DNA of 35,952 bases. Origin: Lineolata rhizophorae (Eukaryota > Ascomycota > Dothideomycetes > Lineolatales > Lineolataceae). Each line of letters opens with the position of its first letter. The first letter of the stretch is position 1. The position numbers were made by a program, and so were the translations under genes. Of the stretch, positions 20,925-33,300 are shown piece by piece. A model generated the notes under the pieces. It did no database searches and was not told the DNA's origin. It saw only the letters and a list, made by a program, of their open reading frames with translations. Where the stretch lies: positions 681,984 to 717,935 of the forward strand of contig MU001670.1 of NCBI GenBank assembly GCA_010093515.1, in the 5' to 3' direction.

Positions 20925-22119
20925 ATGCGGACTAATCCCCTATCTGTTTCTGCCTTCCTCGCCCTTCCCTCCCTAATCTCTGCCGTAACGATCGATTGCA
21001 GCAACGTTGTAGCAGGGTCTAGGCATTTTGACTTGAGCCCGTTGAAGGGGCCGCACTCGGTGGAGTGGATAACTTCGACACCGCCGACAGTATCAAACTT
21101 CACTTTCACGCTCGACGTCTGCGCACCTCTGGGGAAGATATCGGGAGTTCCAGATGCCGACCAATGTCCGCATGGCACCCGAGGTTGGTGTACCCTTCTC
21201 TTTGGAGATACTGTAGTTCCCTATTATCTGCTGTGGGGCCTCTTTCAAATGGGTTGGCAGCTGACAAACCATGATCTGCACAGTTTGCGGTGTCAAAACC
21301 GACTACAACGAAGAGGACGACATCAAAATCGTCGATCGTGTCGTTCCGATAGCCGGCGACTATCCGACGTCGAACGGTCGAGCGCTGGATCCGATGTGGA
21401 CACGGCTAAGGGATTCGGCGTCTAATACGGATAGCAACAAGGAGGGCCTTCGGCTAGAGCTCCACGGCGGCAAATACCCCGAAAAGCGAAAAGGACAGAA
21501 GCAAAAGGCTGTTATTGAGTTCCTTTGTGATCCGGACCGGACAGGGCTCGAGGGCATAGATGGTTCGAGTCTCGGCCCGAGCGAGGGCGAAGTAGAATCG
21601 GCGCTTGCAGCCGCTGAACGCCGGATTCGAAGAGAGGAACCTGAGGGGGATGGTGATGATAGCGGAGATGATGACGATGCCGACGATCCCGAAGATGATC
21701 ATAGGAGTTTGAAGTTCATTAGCTACAAAGTTGAAGGAGAAGATAACATTATGGTTTTGAGGTTATCCTGGCTGACGAAGCATGCATGTGAGAGGGATAC
21801 GAATGATGGCAATGGGTCTTCCGGATCTGGACATTGGGGATTTTTCACATGGTTTATCATTATGTAAGTGATGCATTCGATACTCCTCCTTATCGCACCT
21901 CATGTTTACTGATTTTATTACAGTCTCTTCTTGGCGGTTGCTGCATATCTGATCTTTGGTTCTTGGTTGAACTACAACAGATACGGGGCTAGAGGCTGGG
22001 ATCTTGTGCCCCACGGCGACACCATTCGCGATTTTCCGTACTTGTTCAAAGACTGGGCCCGGCGCGTGATGAGCTCCTTCCAGGGTGGCGGGTCTAGAGG
22101 CGGATATAGCGCCGTGTAA
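20925..22119 (+). CDS. ATG27: Autophagy-related protein 27 (Atg27)
   Basis: A type I membrane protein that cycles between Golgi, endosome and pre-autophagosomal sites and helps move Atg9 membrane. Exons: 20925-21183, 21284-21863, 21924-22119, giving 344 residues. The N-terminus is a signal peptide (LSVSAFLALPSLISAVT, cleavage near residue 21). The luminal part has spaced cysteines in a mannose-6-phosphate-receptor-like fold: DCSNV, TLDVCAPL, DQCPHGTRVCG, then GGKYPEKRKGQKQKAVIEFLC. An acidic, Asp-rich low-complexity loop follows, then LKFISYKVEGEDNIMVLRLSW. One membrane helix spans about residues 272-294. The cytosolic tail ends in YSAV, the tyrosine sorting signal known from yeast Atg27. Intron 1 has a GTTGGT donor; excising it restores GTRVCG. 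The order signal peptide, MRH-like region, single helix and YSAV tail makes the call firm. Confidence 0.93.
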
Positions 22120-22470
22120 GGTGTTTAGGTGAAATTCATTTTCCTCGCCCCTTTTCCGTTCCTTTAGAGCGTGTCGCTGCGGTATGCGTTGGACAACTTT
22201 CAATCTTCACTTGTATCAAGTCGGGTTTTTTATATGGAGTTATAATTATGCTTGAACGCTCATTTTGTAGTGTCGGGTATCTACGGGCTTGTCGAAACCC
22301 AGTGATGATTCGCAACAAAGCATGCTTGTGTGTCAAACGAATGTCCATGGTTTCTTCCTGCTCTCCTCCAAGTCCTTTTAAGTCAAGATTGAGCTCCGTC
22401 CCTTCTATGTTCCGCTCATGCATAGCTCCAACGCAATGTCCTTTGACATGGACCATCCTCTTCCATATGC
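22120..22470. other. ATG27 3' flank
   Basis: About 350 bases after the ATG27 stop, with no gene recognised. It should include the ATG27 3' untranslated region and, if the small minus-strand ORF beyond it is real, that gene's 3' end. Confidence 0.5.
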
Positions 22471-22692
22471 TTATTTCCCATTGCTTCCCTGTCCTTGAGA
22501 TTGCCCCTGGGAGGGGCCCGAGGTTGCCGTGCTTGAAGACGAGCCTTGTTGAGAGGTCGACGGTACGGCGTAGGGAAAAGGGGCGTAAGGGAGGTTATAC
22601 TGCTGGCCCTGGCCCTGGCCCTGGCCCGTTTGTCCCTGACCCTGTTGTTGGGCCCCTTGTTGAGAAGAGCCTTGCTCATTGTTGCTAGACAT
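22471..22692 (-). CDS. Doubtful small Gln/Gly-rich protein
   Basis: A 73-codon minus-strand frame from ATG 22692 to a stop at 22471. The product is low-complexity: MSSNNEQGSSQQGAQQQ, then four or five GQGQ-type steps, a tyrosine/proline patch (YNLPYAPFPYAVPS) and another QGQSQGQG tail. There are no domains or membrane segments. The in-frame coherence of the Q/G repeats and the ATG with an A at -3 (tcATG context ttagctaccgctccatcatg) make a translated ORF possible. It could equally be a simple-sequence stretch that happens to be open. No intron signals or relatives are recognised. Confidence 0.33.
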   Translation of the reverse strand: MSSNNEQGSSQQGAQQQGQGQTGQGQGQGQQYNLPYAPFPYAVPSTSQQGSSSSTATSGPSQGQSQGQGSNGK

Positions 22693-24299
22693 GATGGAGC
22701 GGTAGCTGACGTTGAGGTAATGGATGTGAGGAGAGCGAGGGCGGAAAGCGGTGCTTGAGTTGATCGAGCTTTTCGAGTTGTGCGACGCAGGATAGATGAC
22801 TTTGAAGATGGTGTTGAATGTCTTTGCCTTCGGTCTTCATATCCACCGTGAGTATCGTTCACTCTTTATAAGTGTCGTAGGAGAAATTTGGACTGACTCT
22901 GCGACCTTCGATCTCATCGACTACTCCCTCCGGAGGCCCGTAGCTCTCGAAGCGGTGAACTTCATCGTTTACTCTTCTTGGGCTAGCGTGGCGTGTGCTC
23001 GCATGTATGAGGCAAGATTGAACAGTAACCCCCCACGGAAATCGGTCTGCTGCTGCTAAGCTTTTCACGATGAAACATGAGGAATTATGGGAGAATGTGG
23101 CATTTTCTCTTCCGTACGCCCGCAGCCTTTGAAGGGAGGAGTGCTGGAAGGGGATGGGATCAGTTAAGCACCCAACGGCGTCCAATGACAGCCACCTTGT
23201 GTGTTTCCGACGGCCAGCCCTGCAGCATAGGCTGCAGCCGGAAAACGCGATATTAGGTTCTTGGCGGTTTCTTACTGATCACGCTGTGCTTGCCTGGTGG
23301 AACATAGAGACTAAAGTCCTCTAGAAAGAATCCGCGAGTGGTCTCACTTGCCTTTCGAGAAGACCCGTCCCTGGCTAAGTAGTAGAAGCCCACTAGGTAC
23401 ATTTGTTGATCACATGCGCACAAAATGCCATTATCAAATATTACTAGACTTCCAGTAGTTTGAACTCAGCAACTCATAATTTGTGGTACTTCATACAGCT
23501 CGACAATGATTTGAAATATCAAATTGTATATCGGTCAGGTTAGAGCGGATATATCTCCCGAGCACGACGGATACAAGTACGCTACGGGCCGGTAGCTTTT
23601 CCTTAGCCCCAACCTAAGACGGAGGCTAAACTATGGACTAAAATCGGGTCGAAACCGGGGCCGATGCTTCATAACAAGTGGGAGGAACAAGAGGCAAGAG
23701 CAAGGAGGGAAAGCTTCGCGATGTGCTAAATAAGTCATCAATGCTGTAAGCAGCCTTGCGACCAGGTCGGGTGCCGTAGGGCTGTTCCTGCATCTACGTA
23801 GTATGTACATAAGCTACCGGGTCCCGCGTCCCACTACTAGTGGCCGATTGCCAGACGTCATAACATCGTCCCGGCCGAAGGGCGCCAAGGGACCCTCCAG
23901 TGCGTAAGCAAATCATTTCGCCCCGGGTGCAGCGGACCCCATCTTTTCCGAACCGGCATCTTTTCGAGCCCGACCTCCTCACCCCCCCTACCCCGGCTAG
24001 TATGCGCCGTCGCACTGAATTGAACCGTAACCGCGCGACAGCGCAATTGACTTGGCGCACAGGCGTCGAGGTGGAACGATGGGAGCTCGCTCGCTTCCGG
24101 AGCCGACAGGCCAGCAGCCCCCTGTCTCGGCAGCGGCTTCCCCGGGCTTACAACTCCCATTGAATATCCCCAAAGAAACGGGCGTCGAACGACAACAACA
24201 CGAGGACAAGAAGGCGCTCCGGCGGCAACATCGATCCGACGCAACCGGCCCGGTTTTCGCCATTTCCCATTGCGCCATTCCGCCCTCCGCGTGTGACTG
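22693..24299. other. Long intergenic region upstream of the sterol isomerase gene
   Basis: About 1.6 kb. Short frames on both strands lack family resemblance. The stretch 23390-23660 is AT-rich. The last 400 bases are GC-rich and probably contain the sterol isomerase promoter. The palindrome-like pair ctgcag...ctgcag sits near 23220-23237. No RNA gene was recognised. Confidence 0.5.
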
Positions 24300-25418
24300 A
24301 TGGCAGCGACGATAAACTCGACGGTCATGGACGTCGTCCAGCATCCGTACTGGCCCGTCGGCGCGGAGATCAACGGCTACCTCGCCAACACCATGGGCGT
24401 GCCCCAGCTGCTGGCGACGTTTGCTGGGGGCTGTGCTGTCATCATTGCCGTTACATCGGCTATCGTGAAGGGCGTGCGACCGGGCATGCCGCTGTCGGAG
24501 TTGTCGACGACGCTCTGGTTTGCCATCTGTGAGTGACTCTCCTCCCACTGAACGTCCGCGAAGCTTCTATCGCCCCCCTGGGCGGAGCATGACACGTGGG
24601 ACGGGGTTCGGGGGACCCGTGCAATGGCGAAATCGGAGGCTGACATTGTCGCTTCTAGGCGGATGCATCCACTTCTTCTTCGAAGGTACTAAAGCTCTAA
24701 ATTCCTCCGGGCGGTTTGCCATCGGTCTGAGATGGCTGCCGATCACCCTGTTACGCTCCACATGAGGTTCCTGACCGCCATCGTTATTAACTCCGACAGG
24801 ATATTACTCGTACAACTACAAGCGCATGGGAGGCTCCATGGACCTTTTTGGCCAATTATGGAAGGAGTATTCGCTCTCCGACTCGCGCTACTTGACCCCG
24901 GATTCCTTCGTCTGGCCAATGGAAACCATAACCGCGGTATGATCGGGATTTCTTGTCTCTTGTCAATGTGCGTGGGGGTTGTCATAATCCCGTTCAATTT
25001 CACCGCTAATGAGGCAAGTCGGACATAACAGGTCTGCTGGGGCCCTCTGTCCTTCACCGTTGCGTGGATGATCATTAAGGACCATCCTATGCGCCACCCA
25101 CTCCAGGCTATCGTATCACTCGGTCAATTGTACGGCGACGTGCTCTACTATGGGACGAGCATGTTTGACAAATTCGCGTTTGGCGTGTCGTACTGCCGGC
25201 CCGAGGGGTACTATTTCTGGGGGTACTACTTCTTCCTGAACCTGTTCTGGATTGTCATTCCGCTCTGTAAGTATCCTAAATTTGTGCATGATATGGGGTG
25301 CTAACATGGGTTAGCGTTGCTTATCAGCAGCGTTCGGGCGAGTGCCCGCGCTTTCAAGGCACTCCACAAGATGGAGAAGACGTTGAATGCCAGTAGTGCT
25401 GCCAAGAAGACAATCTGA
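24300..25418 (+). CDS. EBP-type sterol delta8-delta7 isomerase (emopamil-binding protein family)
   Basis: An endoplasmic-reticulum enzyme of the EXPERA/EBP family that shifts the sterol double bond from C8(9) to C7, the same step as the unrelated Erg2 in ergosterol synthesis. Exons: 24300-24528, 24659-24685 (27 bases), 24800-24936, 25032-25266, 25315-25418, giving 243 residues, close to the usual 230-250. Four or five hydrophobic helices are visible, the first in LLATFAGGCAVIIAVTSAIV. Residues matching those needed in human EBP are present: His81 and Glu85 in CIHFFFEGYYSY, Glu127 in VWPMETITA, Asn201 and Trp204 in FLNLFWIVIP. The C-terminus is lysine-containing (AAKKTI), which could aid ER retention. 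The 27-base second exon encodes the His-Glu core motif and is easily missed by gene finders. Confidence 0.92.
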
Positions 25419-27314
25419 GGGTGGGAAATCATTTCCTTCTGAGCGAAGGCGTTCAGTTTGCCACGGCATCTAGATTAGAGTCTCCTGAGGTTCGCATGGA
25501 CTTGGACTTGCCAGGATAGACATCTGGGGAGACACTGATACCTCGAAAAAGCTTCATAATCATGAGGTAGCTGTTGGAGGGAGTCCTGTGGCTTCAAACT
25601 TCTATGGAGTTGTAGCCAGGTGTAACAAGGCGACGTCTAGAACTATTTTGTCTCCTTTTGCCAGTTTTTGCCGTTTAGTTTGAACAAACAAAACACTTAA
25701 TATTTGCCTACCACAAGTAGTCTGGTCATCTTTATTGTCTGGAGGTCGGAGTTCATGGAACGTATTTCCTCTTTCCGCTCGCCACCGGCCGTAACGTCCG
25801 TAAGTGACAACGGTGGCTGTGACCGGGAATCCAGGTGTGTTGATGCACTCAGCACGATAGTGCAGAGGCGACTGGCGGTGGGCGGCCAAGAGGGGGGCCA
25901 AGAAATGGCCACAACGGCGGGTCTCGGAACGCCGACTGGCAGCAGGATAAGGCCGTTTCTGCAGTCGACAGCACACATCATCACGTCCGGGCCTCCCCGC
26001 CAACGGTCGCAGCTCGCCTCGTTGGAGTCGAGACCGTGGGATGAGGTCTAGAAGCTGGGGACGCGGGAGTCCGCGGGGCCCGCAAAAGGAGCCGCACGTG
26101 TGCTGAAGCGTGGCAGCCTGGGGCGGGAACTTCCAGGGCTGGCACCTCGGTCGACGTCGCACGCAGCAATTGGCGGGCGCGCGGGATTGGGCTGTCCACA
26201 GCCACGAGCGGGATCGGACGCTAGAATCGAGCGAGGGCCGGACGACGACGACGCGGCCAGACGAAGGAAAAGCACGCAACGAACGGAGATATGGCTAAAC
26301 TTCGGGCGATTAAAATAGAAACGGGATGGTACGTACGTAGTATAGCGTAGATCTGGACCCGGTGACGTCTAGGCGTAGGATATGGTTCTCTGGTGTACGC
26401 GGCGCGCGTGCGCCCTTCTTTACGGCCGTCCTGCGACGAGGCCGGAAAGTCGCGACAATTCCCGGCGGGCAAAGCAGGATTGTCGTGCGCGTCCAATGAT
26501 GTGCGCCCAGCGCTGGCCGGCCGCTTCGGTCGCTGTGCAGGCCAATTGAGGCGTCAGCTCGGACGGATGAGGCTAGGGCGGGCGGGCGCGGGCGCGATGC
26601 GCGGCTGTCGGAGGGCTTGCGTGTTGTTTTGGGCGAGGATGGGCAGGAGGCAGGGCAGGGGGAAGCAGCCAACCAGAGCGGCGCGCGCTGCGGCGCCCCG
26701 GCGACGGGCGCAAGCTTGCGTCCGCCAAACAGCGCAAACCGGCCGACAACCACTGGGCGGCGGGAACTTGGCGACAGAGCTGCGCACTACTGCAACCACG
26801 TCTGCCACTCCTGCAAACAATCGCCCCGACTCACACACGTTGATGGCCAATCTGTCGTCGCTGAATCGTACTCGACTTGTCGGTGAGGGGGCTCCCTAGT
26901 CCCGGATTGCATTGCTGAACGCGACGGCCGCAGGCCTGCGAGGCCTGCCACCAGGTGAGTGTGCGCGCTTTGGTCCCACATGTCACGATCTGGAGCTGTA
27001 AACACAAGATTGTCGTCAGCCTCTCCCCGCAGTAACGGCAGGATCGTTGTAACAACACCTCACCGCACAAACGAGAAACTCCCTCCCACTTTTCCATTTG
27101 CCTTTTTACCATTCTCGTCTACATTCCGCAATTCCCGCTAGTGGCGGCAATTAATTTTTTTTTGTAACGGGCTTCTTGCTTGTACTTCCACACCTTGTTG
27201 GCGTGTGCCGGTACTTCGTGCTCTTCGCGCATTCCTCCCCCCTTACCCTTGAGGAGAGAGGAAAGAGAAGCTAACCAATGCATTCTTCTCGGCCGACGGC
27301 TTGAAGGCGCTCAC
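25419..27314. other. Intergenic region and RhoGEF leader
   Basis: About 1.9 kb between tandem genes. Overlapping frames at 25602-26279 (minus), 26310-26899 (both strands) and nearby are Arg/Ala/Pro-rich with no family resemblance. The final 250 bases contain CT-rich stretches and a T run near 27152, and are probably the RhoGEF promoter and leader. No RNA gene was recognised. Confidence 0.5.
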
Positions 27315-30300
27315 ATGCCCCCCGCTCCCACCACTCCCCAGCAAACGTCCGGGACCCACCGCCGCACCTCGTCTTCCCCCACCAAGCGCGACAGCGATGC
27401 TACTCCTACCGCCGCCTCCCTCAAGGCGCTCGACCCGGGCGCCACGGTCAATGCCAGCGTGCGCGACAAGGTGCGCCAGTGGCAGACGCAGGGCGGCGGC
27501 GTTCTAGAGGGGGCCGAGGCGCACGAGGACGAGGACGCCGCGGTGGTAGGGGATGCGCGGCCGTGCCCGGCTTTGCCGGGAGGGGGCGCCAACTCGAAGG
27601 AGGAATCGAGCGCGAGCCTTCCGGGCGGGGGCGGCGGTGCGGGTAAGGCGGATAGGGCGGAGGCCAATGGCGACGAAAAGGTGAAGAAAGTGGCCCCATC
27701 GCCTACGGTGCGCCGCAAGGACCAGCAACAACAGAAGCACACCGAGTTGGACCCGGAGTGGAGGACGGCACCGAAGAAGCGCGTCGTGAGCGACGAGCAT
27801 TGGCGCAAGATACGCTCGCAGCAGAAACAGGAGGCCACAGCGGCGGGCGCGTGGGTAAGGCCGCCGCTCCTGCCGCATAGGCCCAAGCCGAAGGATTCTT
27901 CACCGGAAAAGGATGGTGGGGTAAAGATTGGAATTGCGGCAGTGACGGGTGGAGGGCGGCGCAAGTCGGTGACCGTGAAGGTGGATGAACAGGGAGACGT
28001 TGTCAAGAGGAAAGGCTCGCCTGGGTATCGGGACGATGAAGATGAGGACGCCGTGAAGACGCCTAGTCCGCCGCAAAAGCGCGCTTCGGCTCGCCGAGAG
28101 AGGCGGAAGAGCCGCGATCCCGCCTCTTCTAGCCATGAGCTGTTGCTTGAAGACGATGCCCCGTCTAAAAGAAGGCGAAGTCGTCGAGAAGACGATATTC
28201 TCAAATCGCCAAAGCTAGAAAAGGCGTCTTCCGACAAGTCAGCAGACGAGGAAACCCCGCAAAAGCGGCGCAGTACACGAAGGACTGGAAAGGACGAAAG
28301 CCCTGGAGTGGAAGTAGATGCTTCACCCAAAGTGCCAGCCTCTTCAGAACGACAGCGATCGAGGAGGAAGGCACGACAGGTAGACGAGAATGCCGAAGGT
28401 GGCGCTTCCCCGGAGCTTCAACCTGAACAGCAACCAAGAGTGTACAGCAACCGCGTAGAGAGTTGGCTATCAAGCACGCCAGATCCATTTGCCGAACCAT
28501 CTGAAGCGTCCATCAAGTCGTCGCGAAGTTCCAAGCGCGGGTCTAGAAAGCACAGGGCCTCTTTGGAAGACCTTGAGGAGGACACCAAAGATGCCAATGT
28601 AGCTGAAGAGCGGACCGAAGGCTCTGGTTTGACTGGGCTGTCCGGACTCTCGGAAAAGCGGCGGAGCGCTAGACGGCATCGTCAGGCACGAAGCTCTGAG
28701 GGAGCATTAGATCCTTCACCTCGGGGGGAGCAAGAACAGCTAGATAAGTCGGCCAAGGACCTTAACGACTTGCTAAGTCTCTCGGAGAAGCACTTGAACA
28801 GTGCGAAGCACTCTCGATTGCGCAGCTGGGATGTTTCATTCGAGAAGCCGTCTCCCGAAGATGACACAGTCAAGAAACTCAAAGAGACGCTCGAGTCTCC
28901 GAAGTCTCCAAACACCCCAGATGCCGACTCAACAAGTCCGAGTGCCTCCATGCTAAAGCGTAGAGGTGCGAGAAGAAGGGCGTCACCTGAAAAGGGTCGA
29001 GTAAGGGCGAAGTCAATGCATGAACCAGAACGTCCCCAGTTCAATGATGAGGCGACATCAACGGCGCTGTCATCATCAGTGGACCCTATTTCGGCTGCGG
29101 AGTCCGACTTGAAAGAGAATGCACAGGGGGGCTACTTTCACTTGCGTCGCCAGTTCCCGTCGACTGGGAAGCGACTCTCTACTATTGCGTCCGTAGAGAC
29201 GTTCAACACGCAAGCTCAAGAAGCTGCACCTGCCATCTCCGAGGCTCCTGAGGAGGCGATAGAGCCGCCAGTAGAAGAAACACCGAAGCCAGAGAAACAG
29301 AACGAGCTTGTTGTGGCACCGGCTCCTTCAGATACTCAAGACACAGCCTCTGAAGTGACTGTCAAAGGGAGAAGCAGAAGTATCAAGCAACGCAAAATGG
29401 CGACACACGAAGACCTCATGTCTGTCTTATCCATGCCGAATCCGGGAACCAGGAGTGTCGTGTCTATGCGTAGCATACGCACGAATCGCAGCCGCCTTGC
29501 TACTGCCTCGATAGCAGACATTATGAAGGAGCTTGCCTCGGACGAAACGAAGTACATGCGCGAACTTCGTACTCTGGTTGATGGTGTCATTCCAGTGCTT
29601 CTCACCTGCGTCCTCTCTAAGTCTGATGCAGCAATTGCGGCAGGTCTTTTCACCAAGTCGGCAAATGCCAAGAGCGATCCAAACGCCACAAAGCCAATCA
29701 TCGATATGGGTATTGCTCTGGAGAGGCTTAAGTCGACACATCGCAGTATCCCAAAGGACGATCCTGATATGCTCCTTAACTGGGCACAACGAACACAGAA
29801 AGTGTACGCGGACTATATCAAGGCTTGGAGGCTAGGCTTCCAGGATGTTGTCGTCAATCTCGCGCCTGCGGACGGATCACTGAAGAACACGTCCAAAAAT
29901 GTTGGCAGTTCGAAGAATCCGTCGTGGGCTGATGATGGCATGCCGAGGAACGAAGAAGGATATGTCATAAACAGCGACGGCGAACGCGTGGATGTGGCCT
30001 TCCTTTTAAAACGTCCACTCGTTAGGCTGAAGTACCTGGCGAAGACTTTGAAGGGTATCAACGCCATCAAGCCTTCAGAAGCGGCTGAGAAACAAGCGAT
30101 CTCATATCAGAACTTGGTAGCGGATGCGCGGAAGAGGTCGAACGAAGAACGGGCGAGGCTCGAAGACGAAGCAGCAGCGGCGATTGACCCGACGAGGGCT
30201 CGCGATCCACGAACCCTGGCGCCGTTGTCTGGAGTTACCATTGATGCTTCGCGGTGCGTGAGGGCGAGAGATTACTTCGATATGCATCTTGTGCACTCGA

Positions 30301-33300
30301 ATGGCGAGGAAATGGATTGCAGAATCGAAATCTTGCTGCGAGATGACGCGCCTGGGCGAGGGAATAGCGGTGATATACTCGTCTGCCAAGTCGACGACAC
30401 CGGCCGGTGGCTCTTCTTCCCGCCAATTCAATTAGGACGCGTTTCTGCCCGTGCTGGAGAGGAGCCAAATGAATTGGTTATCATGATTCGAGGATACCGT
30501 TCAGGTGGACAGGAGTGGCGGGAGGTTTTCGCTGCACGCTGCGAGGATGAGCATGCAGTGGGGGAATGGCTACAAATGGTAGGCACGACTCCGGTGCCTC
30601 CTGCTCTTTCCTCAATCGAACGTCCCAGCAAAAGTGTGGTCGAAAGCCTTCATCTTCCGGCTGTTAGCGAAGTATCGACTTCTCTCTCCACCACAAGCAC
30701 TTCTGCTGGCAATCTCAACGCGCCTACCACGCCTTTGAAGAGCAGGTCGCCAAGCCCTCGAGAAGTCGAGATACCTTTTGGCGAACAAGCTCAGTCAAAT
30801 TCAAGGAGGTGGTCTGCCGACAATACGCCTGACCGAACGCCGGTGAAAGGCAACTCTCCGGAGGAGGCAACGTCTACGACACCTGCGACGCCACAAACTC
30901 CCACACAAGAGCCTCCCAGGTTCAAAAAGATGCCAACTCAGAGCAGGCCACTGTCATCTTCTCTTACTGAGGCCTCGAGGTCTGAAGCAAAGGAAGATAA
31001 TATGAGATCGCTGGAGACGCCTCTTGAGCAGCTTCAAAAAAGTGACAATGCAAGGGCACCAGAAGACGAGCGGGCACCTAGCAACGGCTCACCTACCTCT
31101 TTGAAGCGCACTAGAGCCAAGAGGCTTTCTAAGTTTTCCCAATCAGCCTCCCAGTCTTTAAAGCACGAGTTTACGTCTCAAGAGAATGAAGATATCAAAC
31201 CTGAAATGGTGGAAAAGGCTGAGCCTCCGTGCAAGAACAAGGATGCGTCTAATGATGCATCTTCAGCCTCAGCTTCTTCATCTCGTACTCACACGCCTAA
31301 AAGGGGCTATCAGGTCTGGTTCCCGCCTTCCGAGGCTGAGAACGGCTCTGATGAGGAAGATAACATATCGAAGCCGGCTTCGAAGCTGAAGGCTGAATTG
31401 AGGGCCGATGCTGCTCATAATCGCACCTCTTCAGTTCCAGGATATGAACTACCGGGCATGCCTAAACTGAGGAAGAGCAGTCCACCCAGTACTCCAGTCC
31501 GCACGGCGCCTAAGCCAACTCGATATCGGGAGGCGGGCACAAGAAAAGGTGGCGACTGCAGAGATGAGCCAGCATCGGCACCGGCGAAACTTCAGAAGAA
31601 GATGCCGGAGGAGTTTCAAAAGCCTAGAGAGAATATGTCACGTGTAAAGGACCCGGAGAAATCTCCGGAACCTGTGAAGAGCAAGCTAGAACTAGAATCT
31701 CGCCAAGCTCTTCTTTCGCCTTCAGACAACAAAGTCTCTCGGCCGCCACCATCTGAAGAAAAGGGCACCAACCTGGCCACTTCACAAGACAAGCCGCCTC
31801 CACCTCCTCCGCATCGGTCATCGCCAATTCAGACAAAGACTCCGTCAACTCCTCAGTTTACGCCGTCGCTGCCTGGTTACAAGGTTCGCCGCCGCTCGTC
31901 TTCACCTCTCAAACACGAGTACGAGCCGTCCACCGCAACCGAGTCCTCACCAAGCGAAGAGTCGTACTCTGAGGAGGATACTTCTACAATGACAGAGTCC
32001 TCCATTGACGACTTAGAAGCGGACGACGTCCCTACTCCTCTCGTCTCGATTCCTTATAACAACAACAAACATACCAAGGCGTCTCCTCCAGAATCTATGT
32101 ACTCCATTCCCAACGACACGCTGTCGCCTTCTCAATCAGCTTCACAGTCCCCTTATCGAACCGTTCCGCAGCAGCAGGGACAGGCGGGCAAGGCCATTGC
32201 CACAATATCGTGTTGGAGGCAAGGCCCGGATTGGGAGAGCTTGCACCCAGACCTATGCAGCATTGTCGTTAGTGGTGGCCTAGTTGAGGCCTTCGAGCTC
32301 GATGCTCAACACTCCCAACAAGACAACCCCAACGATGACGACATGAGCTCGTCCCACCCGAACGACAAGCCGATTATAGCGTGTGAGCTCACGCCAAATG
32401 TCCTTGTCCGCCGTGCTGCTGCACTGGACATCTTCATCCGGTCACCGCCAACCGCTAGGTCGAAGGTCCGACCAGCATCTTCGAACATCATGTTCCGATG
32501 CCGAAGCATCCAAGAGCAGGGGATGCTGTTCGATATGATCCTATGGGCACGTAAAAACAATGCGACGTTCAATGCTCTGGAGGCGGCCCGCCAGACATCA
32601 AACAACGACAATTCCTGGGCCGCGGCTATGGACCGCCAGAACGCGGCGCGGCCTAACACGTCCTATAGCGGCGGTAGAAGCTTCTTCGGCATGAACATGA
32701 GCACTCGCAGTAGCATCCTCGGCCCTTTTAGGACCCGCAGCTACCGCGCCAAGCTCCGTCGTCCCATGAGCACCAGCGCTGGCACTGAGAACACGGCCGG
32801 CACCATGAACTCGGCCTTGTCGGCGATCCGCCGCTTTGGTGGTGGTAGCAAAGGCATCTTCAATCTAGCCAAGTCGACCATCCAGTCCCGCGATGGTGCC
32901 AACAGCACCGGCAGCTTTGGCGGCTCCTCTGACAATTCCGGTTCCGGCGGCTCAGGCACGTTTGCGGAGGGCATGCCTGGATGCATCTTCACCACCGATA
33001 TGCGCCTGCACCTACGTGGGCCGAACGGCAATTGGGTCGACTTGGGCCGTGGTCGTCTTAACATCTTGCCCGCCTCATCGCCGTCTTCCCGACCGGTCTC
33101 CCAGCCGGCTTCTACGCCTACCTCGCCTCCAGGCTCGGCTGACGGCCGCGACGGCACCACAACTCCTCCCGCGGCTCCGGCCGGAAATCCGGCTCCCTCC
33201 CGCGGACCTAATTCACCTCGAGCCGACGGTACTGAGAAGCGTGTTGTCGTCTTGGACAAGACGCGTCGCGGGGTGCGTCTCGACGTTACGCTGGGTGAGA

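Noticed and set aside
25602-26279. 225-codon minus frame between the sterol isomerase and RhoGEF genes
   Set aside because: Arg/Pro-rich with no family resemblance and overlapping frames on the other strand; probably intergenic.
27180-27314. Upstream in-frame ATG of the RhoGEF (45 extra residues)
   Set aside because: The extra residues resemble translated leader (CT-rich) and the segment after ATG 27315 has the usual Ser/Thr/Pro-rich start of such proteins. Not fully excluded.
27311-28330. 339-codon minus frame antisense to the RhoGEF start
   Set aside because: A shadow of the Ser/Lys/Arg-rich sense frame; no domain and no independent start context.
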